Shown here piece by piece: positions 22,096-27,462 of a DNA stretch of 27,462 nucleotides. The translations under genes were made by a program, and so were the position numbers. The first letter of the stretch is position 1, and every line of letters starts with the position of its first letter. The notes beneath the pieces were generated by a model. The model made no database searches, had not been told where the DNA came from, and saw only the letters and a program-made list of their open reading frames with translations. The stretch covers positions 1-27,462 of the forward strand of contig DYCF01000054.1 of assembly GCA_019418225.1 (NCBI GenBank), given 5' to 3'. The stretch is from Clostridiales bacterium (GTDB lineage: Bacteria > Bacillota > Clostridia > Lachnospirales > Cellulosilyticaceae).

Positions 22096-24294
22096 ATGCA
22101 GGCACTACAGATTTTAAAAAAGTACTATGGCTATGATGCTTTTAGGCCAGGACAACAGGAAATAATAGAAGAAATTTTAGCAGGAAGAGATGTTTTAGGG
22201 ATTATGCCAACAGGGGGTGGAAAATCTTTATGTTACCAAGTACCAGCTCTTTTACTAGAAGGGCTTACGATTGTAGTTTCACCACTTATTTCTTTGATGA
22301 AGGATCAAGTAGATACGCTGAAGGAATATGGTATACAGGCAGAACTTATCAATAGCACTTTAAGTGCTACGGAGTTTCGTGAGATTATAACTAATGCCAG
22401 AGAAGGTGTTTACAAGCTTTTATACGTTGCCCCAGAACGTCTAGAAACAGAAAGCTTTATTGATTTAATGGGCCAAATGCCTATTAGTATGATAGCAGTT
22501 GATGAGGCGCACTGTGTTTCGCAATGGGGACATGACTTTAGACCAAGTTATAGACGTATTTCGCAGATGATAAGCTTTTTAGAAAAAAGACCTATTATCG
22601 CGGCCTTTACAGCAACAGCCACACCGCTGGTAAAAAGTGATATTACGTCTTTGTTAGGTCTGAAATCACCTTTTGAGTATATCAGCACCTTTGATAGACC
22701 TAATTTATACTTTGAAGTAAGAAAACCACAAAATAAACTACAAGAAATAGAAAATTATTTAAGAAAACATTCGAATCAAAGTGGCATTATCTATTGTGCA
22801 ACAAGAAAAAATGTAGACGAGCTTTGGGATAGGTTAAATAGGCTAGGTATCCCTACAACTAGATATCATGCAGGGTTAAGTGAAAAGGAACGTACACAAA
22901 ATCAAGAAGATTTCCTTTTTGATCGTGTTCCCATCATTATTGCAACTAATGCTTTTGGGATGGGGATTGATAAACCTAACGTCAAGTTTGTTTTGCATTA
23001 TAATATGCCTAAAAATATGGAAGGTTATTATCAAGAAGCAGGACGCGCGGGCCGTGATGGCGAAAAAGCTGAATGTATTTTGTTTTTTAGCACACAAGAT
23101 ATTATGACGAACCGCTATATCATTGAGAATGGTACAAGCAGTAATAATCATAACCAAGAATATGAAAAGCTTAATAGTATGGTTGCTTACTGCAATACAG
23201 AAGGCTGCCTAAGAAATTATATTCTTACTTATTTTGGTCAAGAGGCTTTAGAAGGTAGCTGCCATAATTGTAGTAGCTGTAATAATGATACTGAAGAAAC
23301 AGAAATCACTATTGAAGCACAAAAGATTATGAGCTGTGTTAAGCGTATGCACGAACAATTTGGAAGTACACAGGTGGCAGATGTATTAAAAGGTGCAAAT
23401 ACGCAAAAAATACGTAGTATGCATTTCAATGAACTCACAACATACGGCATCATGCGAGATTATCCCAAAGATACGATCAAAGAACTCATTGCTTTTTTAG
23501 TAGCAGAAGGCTATTTATATCTAGAAGGTTCACAGTATCCTATTCTAAGACTCACGCCTATGAGTTATGAAGTCCTAAAAGGTAAAAAACAAGTGTTTAT
23601 TAAACGTATTCTAGAAAAAGAAGAAGTTAAAGTAGCATCAACTCGTCAGACAGCAAGTGATGAAGGTGTAGATTTTGTACTATTTGAGTTACTAAGACAA
23701 GCTAGATATGAGGTAGCTGTAGAAAATAGTGTTCAGCCATTTATGGTATTTCCAGATACAACACTTAAGGATATGAGTAGACGTTATCCTATTAATGAAG
23801 AAATGATGCTCCAGGTATCAGGTGTGGGCGAATATAAGCTTGCTAAATATGGGGAGCAGTTTATAAAAGTTGTCCAAAATTATGTAGAAGAACATAACAT
23901 TACAGTAATCCCAGCAGGTGACTGGGGAGAAAGAGAGGCGGCAACTACAAGTATGGCTGCTCCAGTTACAACATCTACGAAAGCTGCACCAAGAGATAGC
24001 CATCGTCTTACCTATGAACTTTATACAGAAGGAAAAACTATTGAACAGATTGCTGATGAACGTGATTTAACGCAAATGACGGTAGAAAACCATCTGCTTA
24101 AATGTATTAAAGAAGGATTACTAGTTGATTTTGCCGAGTTTATACCAGAACAATATGAAGCAGAGATTTTAGAGGCAATTAAAATGTGTGGGCCGAAGCT
24201 TCTTAAACCAATAAAAGAATGTTTACCACCAGAAGTAAGCTATACAGCAATCAAATTTACTTTGGCCAAATATGAAGAGGAGATTAGTAATTAG
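22096..24294 (+). CDS. recQ: ATP-dependent DNA helicase RecQ
   Basis: The 732-residue 3'-5' helicase acts in recombination and fork repair. Motif 0 is FRPGQQEIIEEIL, motif I PTGGGKSLCYQVPALLL (residues 39-55), the DEAH box VDEAHCVSQWGHDFRPSYRR includes the RecQ aromatic-rich loop, and GMGIDKPNVKFVLHYNMPK and YYQEAGRAGRDGE are motifs V and VI. The RQC zinc site uses the cysteines of YCNTEGCLRNYIL and CHNCSSC (near 365-395). An HRDC domain lies at about 515-595 (LFELLRQARYEVAVENSV, QVSGVGEYKLAKYGEQF). A C-terminal HTH_40-type module follows at about 640-725 (YELYTEGKTIEQIADERDLT), as in several Firmicutes RecQ. GGAAGG precedes the ATG. Confidence 0.97.
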   Translation: MQALQILKKYYGYDAFRPGQQEIIEEILAGRDVLGIMPTGGGKSLCYQVPALLLEGLTIVVSPLISLMKDQVDTLKEYGIQAELINSTLSATEFREIITNAREGVYKLLYVAPERLETESFIDLMGQMPISMIAVDEAHCVSQWGHDFRPSYRRISQMISFLEKRPIIAAFTATATPLVKSDITSLLGLKSPFEYISTFDRPNLYFEVRKPQNKLQEIENYLRKHSNQSGIIYCATRKNVDELWDRLNRLGIPTTRYHAGLSEKERTQNQEDFLFDRVPIIIATNAFGMGIDKPNVKFVLHYNMPKNMEGYYQEAGRAGRDGEKAECILFFSTQDIMTNRYIIENGTSSNNHNQEYEKLNSMVAYCNTEGCLRNYILTYFGQEALEGSCHNCSSCNNDTEETEITIEAQKIMSCVKRMHEQFGSTQVADVLKGANTQKIRSMHFNELTTYGIMRDYPKDTIKELIAFLVAEGYLYLEGSQYPILRLTPMSYEVLKGKKQVFIKRILEKEEVKVASTRQTASDEGVDFVLFELLRQARYEVAVENSVQPFMVFPDTTLKDMSRRYPINEEMMLQVSGVGEYKLAKYGEQFIKVVQNYVEEHNITVIPAGDWGEREAATTSMAAPVTTSTKAAPRDSHRLTYELYTEGKTIEQIADERDLTQMTVENHLLKCIKEGLLVDFAEFIPEQYEAEILEAIKMCGPKLLKPIKECLPPEVSYTAIKFTLAKYEEEISN

Positions 24295-24492
24295 CAATCA
24301 CTTGTACAGAATTATGTAAGTAAAATTATCCTCAAATAGAAAAATAATGGAATGGTCTTGAAGCAGAATATAAAGTTGAGAATTAGCCTATATTATTAAA
24401 GTAAGTGAAAAAAAGAAGGGCACTAATACACCTTAAAGTAAAAAACAATTAAGATTAATCACAAGGAATAGATTGTACACCGTGTATACAAT

Positions 24493-24587
24493 TGTGTATA
24501 AGTTGAGGAAAATGTGAATAAAATTGTGGATATGGTGTATTAGTGTTGTAAAGCATGTGGATAAAGAAAAAATTAAAATGTGGGTAT
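24493..24587 (+). promoter_or_regulatory. Cluster of DnaA-box-like 9-mers
   Basis: Three exact matches to TGTGNATAA (reverse of TTATNCACA) occur: TGTGTATAA 24493-24501, TGTGAATAA 24513-24521 and TGTGGATAA 24556-24564. Near matches are TGTGGATAT 24525-24533 and TGTGGGTAT 24579-24587. All have one orientation within 95 bp of AT-rich DNA. An inverted repeat ATTGTA/TACAAT (24472-24492) abuts the first. The preceding 24295-24471 stretch shows nothing else. dnaA and dnaN are not nearby, so it is more likely a DnaA-titration or regulatory cluster than oriC. Confidence 0.6.
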
Positions 24588-24592
24588 AAATT

Positions 24593-24621
24593 GGGACAAA
24601 AATTCAATAATGTGGTAAAAT
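24593..24621 (+). promoter_or_regulatory. Probable promoter of the 81-residue protein gene
   Basis: GGGACA (24593-24598, 4 of 6 to consensus), a 17-bp spacer and TAAAAT (24616-24621). It lies just after the DnaA-box-like cluster, so DnaA binding could affect it. Confidence 0.45.
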
Positions 24622-24654
24622 GTATAAAAAATTAAAAGGGGGGTAGGGGACAAT

Positions 24655-24900
24655 ATGCTAATTAAAAAAGAGCGAGTTGTTTATCAAGGGGCAAAGTTAT
24701 ACATAGAGTACGCACATAAGGGAGACATAGAAATTTATACATTAGTTTTAGAAACTGTGAACCAAGAAAAAATTAACTTATATGCACATGATTCTAAACG
24801 TATTATTGACTTCATTTTTGATGCAACAGTAGCTGAATTAAATGCAGGAACAGGCAAAGTTGTAGATATGGATTATATTATTGCTAATGCTTATGAATAA
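24655..24900 (+). CDS. Small unknown protein downstream of the DnaA-box cluster
   Basis: The 81-residue soluble protein (IKKERVVYQGAKLYIEYAHK, then GDIEIYTLVLETVNQEKINL) has predicted beta strands first and a helical end (IIDFIFDATVAELNAGTGKV). I do not recognise it. The frame is well supported: a GGGG-rich ribosome-binding site 5-10 bp upstream, a promoter and a perfect terminator directly after. It is monocistronic. Position after clustered DnaA boxes hints at cell-cycle-linked expression, which is inference only. Confidence 0.75.
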   Translation: MLIKKERVVYQGAKLYIEYAHKGDIEIYTLVLETVNQEKINLYAHDSKRIIDFIFDATVAELNAGTGKVVDMDYIIANAYE

Positions 24901-24914
24901 GAAAAATAATAGTG

Positions 24915-24961
24915 AAATCCCCATTAGGATGATACCATTAATTCCTAATGGGGATTTTTTG
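24915..24961 (+). terminator. Intrinsic terminator of the small gene
   Basis: A perfect 15-bp stem, AAATCCCCATTAGGA (24915-24929) with TCCTAATGGGGATTT (24943-24957), is followed by T residues. It is 15 bp after the stop codon. Confidence 0.93.
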
Positions 24962-25038
24962 CGTCTTCATCTGGATTATGTTATGATAGAAATAATTTGA
25001 TAAAAACGTGCGTTAGAAGCAATCACAAGGAGGTACAA

Positions 25039-26103
25039 ATGATACTAGATTATGGTAAGAAAGAACTAGAGCAAATAGCAAAGTTATATGGGGTAAAGGG
25101 TGCATATAAGTTGAAAAAAGCGGAACTTGTAGAGGCATTAATTGAAGCAATTCCAGCAGGAATGGAAAGCAACCTACCAATGTTAGATAAGGCGGATATT
25201 GAACGCTTTGAAGCAGTAATGAAAGAACCAGTACAACTTGGTCAAGATGAGAGCCCAGAGGCGTACTACAATCTTATGGAACTTGAATTGGTACAGCTCG
25301 TAGAAAGTAAAGATAGCAGAAAACTTGTTGTGGATGAACTTATTAAAGAAGCTTATAGCAAGATCGATATTGCTAAGATTATGCCAGTGATTGAAGCAAA
25401 TGCTAAGCTTAGACAACACATTATGGCGATTCTTAACTTATATGGTGTTGTAAAGATTGATTGGGCAGTAGAGCTTTATAATAAATATCATGAGGACGCA
25501 ATCACTGCTGAAGAGTTAGTGAGTTTTGCAAAAAAAGATATGCGTATTGTTTGTCAATCTAAAGTGATGGAGGATTATTTAGTAGAAGAAACAATCTACG
25601 CACTAGATAAAAACAACTTCCATGATTTCGTAGGTGTTATTGTAGATAGACCATACTACACACCAAGCAAGGAAATGTTAGAATGTTTAGTTGATGAAAC
25701 ATACTATGAAAATACATTAGCAGTAGAAAAGTTAAAATCACATCTTAGAGCAAACTTCACACAAGATGAAGAGATGATAGAAGAAGTAATCGTTGCCATT
25801 ACAATGATTGCAAGAGTTGATAGTGACCGCACAGGCAAAACAATAGAACTTATGTTAGAAGAAATGGCGAATATAGGTATAGAGTTTAAAGATTTAGCAC
25901 AAATCAATGAAGTTATTAAACATATTGTAGCAGTGGTAAATAATACAAGAAAATGGGTAAATAGAGGATTTACATCTAACGAATTAAGCCCACATACCTT
26001 TAATGAGCAAACAGGCCAAAAAGTAAAGGTTCTTGATATTGGTCGAAATGCACCATGTCCTTGTGGAAGCGGCAAAAAGTATAAAAAATGCTGTGGAAAA
26101 TAA
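25039..26103 (+). CDS. SEC-C motif protein with Rho/SAP-like N-terminus
   Basis: The protein has 354 residues from ATG 25039, chosen for AAGGAGG 5-6 bp upstream; an in-frame TTG at 24997 has no such site. Residues about 3-38 (YGKKELEQIAKLYGVKGAYK, then LKKAELVEALIEAI) resemble the Rho N-terminal/SAP-like helical motif. The middle is all-helical and acidic. The C-terminus NAPCPCGSGKKYKKCCGK is a SEC-C zinc-binding motif (Cys-x-Cys-x8-Cys-Cys), as at the end of SecA. SEC-C modules bind zinc and sometimes SecB or ribosomes; the role of this architecture is unknown. It is monocistronic, with a bidirectional terminator after it. Confidence 0.88.
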   Translation: MILDYGKKELEQIAKLYGVKGAYKLKKAELVEALIEAIPAGMESNLPMLDKADIERFEAVMKEPVQLGQDESPEAYYNLMELELVQLVESKDSRKLVVDELIKEAYSKIDIAKIMPVIEANAKLRQHIMAILNLYGVVKIDWAVELYNKYHEDAITAEELVSFAKKDMRIVCQSKVMEDYLVEETIYALDKNNFHDFVGVIVDRPYYTPSKEMLECLVDETYYENTLAVEKLKSHLRANFTQDEEMIEEVIVAITMIARVDSDRTGKTIELMLEEMANIGIEFKDLAQINEVIKHIVAVVNNTRKWVNRGFTSNELSPHTFNEQTGQKVKVLDIGRNAPCPCGSGKKYKKCCGK

Positions 26104-26123
26104 TTCTAATATCGGGGATAAAA

Positions 26124-26132
26124 TGTGGATAA
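26124..26132 (+). promoter_or_regulatory. Isolated consensus DnaA box
   Basis: TGTGGATAA is an exact match to the DnaA-box consensus, 21 bp after the SEC-C stop and in the same orientation as the cluster at 24493-24587. A single 9-mer can occur by chance. Confidence 0.4.
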
Positions 26133-26186
26133 CAGGTATAATTACTCACAAGTTGGTGAATAATAGAGAAATATGTACTTGTTGAT

Positions 26187-26227
26187 AAAAAAACGTATGT
26201 AAATTGTAGTTTACATACGTTTTTTTG
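26187..26227. terminator. Bidirectional intrinsic terminator after the SEC-C gene
   Basis: An A-run plus ACGTATGTAAA (26187-26203) pairs with TTTACATACGT plus a T-run (26210-26226), with a 6-nt loop. It works in either direction, though no gene faces it from the right. Confidence 0.9.
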
Positions 26228-26327
26228 TATATAGAACAAGAAAATACTGACTTTAGACATAATAAAACAATAATTTACATGGATAATAGTCATAAATCTA
26301 GTAAACTAATATTAAGAAAAAGCATTA

Positions 26328-26424
26328 TCTTCTTTTTAAAAAGAAGAATACAAAAAGTACATGGTTTTAATCTAAAACTTAAAAAGAAGTTGAATTAGTT
26401 AAATTAGATAAAGGCTATTATAAT
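26328..26424 (+). promoter_or_regulatory. 20-bp palindrome and probable promoter before the Fn3-like gene
   Basis: TCTTCTTTTT and AAAAAGAAGA (26328-26347) form a perfect 20-bp palindrome without a loop. Downstream, TATAAT (26419-26424) with TTAGTT (26395-26400) at 18 bp could start the mRNA of the next gene. The 26228-26327 stretch holds nothing I can name. Confidence 0.45.
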
Positions 26425-26494
26425 GGTTTGGAGTAAGGGGACACTTCAAGTACACATTTAATTAACACAATAAAATAGTAAGGTGGAAATAAAG

Positions 26495-26968
26495 ATGGGA
26501 GAGATAGAAAAGAATCCAAAAAGAATAATACAAAAGTTAAAGCAATTATCTGATGAAGAATTGCAATATAGTAAGTTAGAAATAACTGAAGTTGAGATAA
26601 TAGATATAAAACAAGATGAAGTAGTGCTTAAAATAAATGTACATAATAAAACAGATGTTAAAGTAAAGGAGGTAGTTCAAATATACATAAAAGATATAAA
26701 TTCTATCTATGCGACTTTCACACCCACATTGTGTTCGTTTAGAATGGTAGAATTAGATGCAATGGAGCAGCAAACAATAGAAATGAAAATAGCACCACAA
26801 GCATTTACTATTATAGATGAGAAGGGGGATTGTTATAGAGATAGTAATGAATTTGAAATTTATATTTCTACAGCGGGTATAGATAATAGGAGTAAAACGA
26901 TAACTGGAAAAGACCCTATTATAAAGAAGATACAATTTCAAAGTATTGTAGAGGAACTCGAGATGTAG
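26495..26968 (+). CDS. Free-standing Fn3-like domain related to GH3 C-termini
   Basis: The 158-residue protein resembles the fibronectin-III-like domain at the C-terminus of family 3 glycoside hydrolases: LQYSKLEITEVEIID, VVLKINVHNKTDVKVKEVVQ, IYIKDINSIYATFTP, FRMVELDAMEQQTIEMKI, FEIYISTAGIDNRSKT. In GH3 enzymes the matching pattern is EVVQLYV and then KGFxRVxLxPGE. No catalytic domain, signal peptide or linker is attached. I chose ATG 26495 because AAGGTGG is 8 bp upstream; GTG 26483 overlaps that site. It may be a stand-alone carbohydrate-related or adaptor domain, or the surviving end of a deleted glycosidase gene with a new start. Confidence 0.72.
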   Translation: MGEIEKNPKRIIQKLKQLSDEELQYSKLEITEVEIIDIKQDEVVLKINVHNKTDVKVKEVVQIYIKDINSIYATFTPTLCSFRMVELDAMEQQTIEMKIAPQAFTIIDEKGDCYRDSNEFEIYISTAGIDNRSKTITGKDPIIKKIQFQSIVEELEM

Positions 26969-27009
26969 TATAAGAAGAGTACTAATTTTAATGAAGAAGT
27001 ATATAGCAC

Positions 27010-27217
27010 TTTAAAGAAATAAGAGATAAGGATTAAAGATAAGGATAAGGATAAGAGATGGGGATTAAAGATAAGGATAAGAATAAGAGATAAGGATTAA
27101 AGATAAGAATAAGAATAAGAATAAGGATAAGAGATAGGGATAGAGATAAGGATAAGAATAAGAATAAGAATAAGAATAAGAGATGGGGATTAAAGATAAG
27201 AATAAGGGATAGAGATT
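27010..27217 (+). repeat. Cytosine-free GATAAG-type degenerate repeat tract
   Basis: This 208-nt stretch has no C on the + strand. It is built from imperfect 6-mer units (GATAAG, AATAAG, GATTAAA) with inner higher-order copies, such as AGATGGGGATTAAAGATAAG at 27056 and again at 27181. The minus-strand Ser/Leu/Ile-only reading frames across it are products of the repeat, not genes. Confidence 0.9.
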
Positions 27218-27342
27218 CAAGATTAACGAAATAGATAGAAGAATAAAGTGTAAAATGTATAGGGAATACAGCTTGAAAGGACATATATTATAGAGAAGAG
27301 AGGGCCAATAAATAAGAAGAAAATAAAAATATGAAAAAACTG

Positions 27343-27371
27343 TTGACATATGTCTATAACAGGAGTATTAT
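27343..27371 (+). promoter_or_regulatory. Strong promoter, probably of an rRNA operon
   Basis: TTGACA (27343-27348), a 17-bp spacer and TATTAT (27366-27371): consensus -35 and near-consensus -10. Together with the downstream boxA-like leader and no protein gene, it points to an rrn operon. Confidence 0.8.
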
Positions 27372-27410
27372 TAATGAAGTCAGCAGCGGACAACGCAGCT
27401 AACAAATGAA

Positions 27411-27424
27411 TGAACTTTGAAAAC
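27411..27424 (+). promoter_or_regulatory. boxA-like element in a pre-16S leader
   Basis: TGAACTTTGAAAAC resembles the boxA antitermination sequence of Firmicutes rrn leaders (TGxTCTTTGAAAAC type). The 16S gene itself would begin after the window end, so this is a contextual call. Confidence 0.55.
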
Positions 27425-27462
27425 AAAATAGTAATCATATAAACCAGTCGATTCATTAAAGT

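Noticed and set aside
24472..24621. Chromosomal oriC
   Set aside because: DnaA boxes are clustered, but dnaA, dnaN, gyrB and rpmH are not nearby. I call it a DnaA-box cluster only, and GC-skew could overturn this.
27033..27456. Minus-strand reading frames rich in Leu, Ser and Ile
   Set aside because: They are translations of the GATAAG repeat tract and rrn leader, with no ribosome-binding site and no protein-like composition.

Overview
This is a low-GC window with strong Shine-Dalgarno sites and ordinary bacterial -35/-10 promoters. Its gene content (TPP-riboswitch thiamine salvage, a MocR/PdxR regulator beside a pyridoxal kinase and an ECF S component, a clostridial pilus-assembly fragment, RecQ with an RQC-linked HTH tail) suggests an anaerobic member of the Clostridia, probably Lachnospirales (Lachnospiraceae or Cellulosilyticum-like). 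The placement is inferred from gene families; no rRNA gene lies inside the window. It looks like native chromosome: I see no phage, IS element, plasmid or CRISPR signature.

Layout. 1-540: terminator of an upstream unit, then a tRNA-Leu(TAA)/tRNA-Ser(TGA) unit with its own promoter and terminator. 773-2194: an exported TraB/GumN-type protein with SLH-like segments. 2206-5761: promoter, TPP riboswitch, terminator and the operon thiM-thiE-HAD phosphatase-thiD, which makes thiamine phosphate and pyrophosphate precursors from salvaged thiazole and HMP. 6102-9347: small accessory genes (an unrecognised protein, a cytochrome b5-like protein, a zinc-ribbon protein, a kinase-like protein, a GyrI-like protein) mixed with two decayed genes and one copy of a 110-bp dispersed repeat whose other copy follows the tRNAs. 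9408-10105: an XRE regulator and membrane-protein pair with a palindromic operator over its promoter. 10154-13765: a divergent MocR/PdxR-type regulator and the operon pyridoxal kinase, ECF S component, small radical SAM protein.

13768-18172: two MgtC/SapB-family paralogs flank an incomplete type IV pilus/type II secretion-like set (GspF and three minor-pilin-like proteins, with no ATPase, prepilin peptidase or major pilin in the window). The first MgtC gene has a short leader that ends in an intrinsic terminator. 18322-24294: a SWIM-SNF2 helicase and RecQ, separated by a 516-bp spacer with twin palindromes, a terminator and a tandem repeat. 24295-26494: a DnaA-box-like cluster, a small unknown protein, a SEC-C protein and a further isolated DnaA box. 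26495-26968: a free-standing Fn3-like domain resembling the C-terminus of GH3 glycosidases. 27010-27462: a 208-nt cytosine-free GATAAG-type repeat tract, then a consensus promoter and boxA-like leader that most likely drive an rRNA operon starting just past the window.

The best candidates for under-described biology are the B6-linked kinase/ECF/radical SAM operon, the DnaA-box cluster away from dnaA, the attenuator-like leader before mgtC, and the 110-bp structured repeat that also supplies the stop codon of the kinase-like gene.
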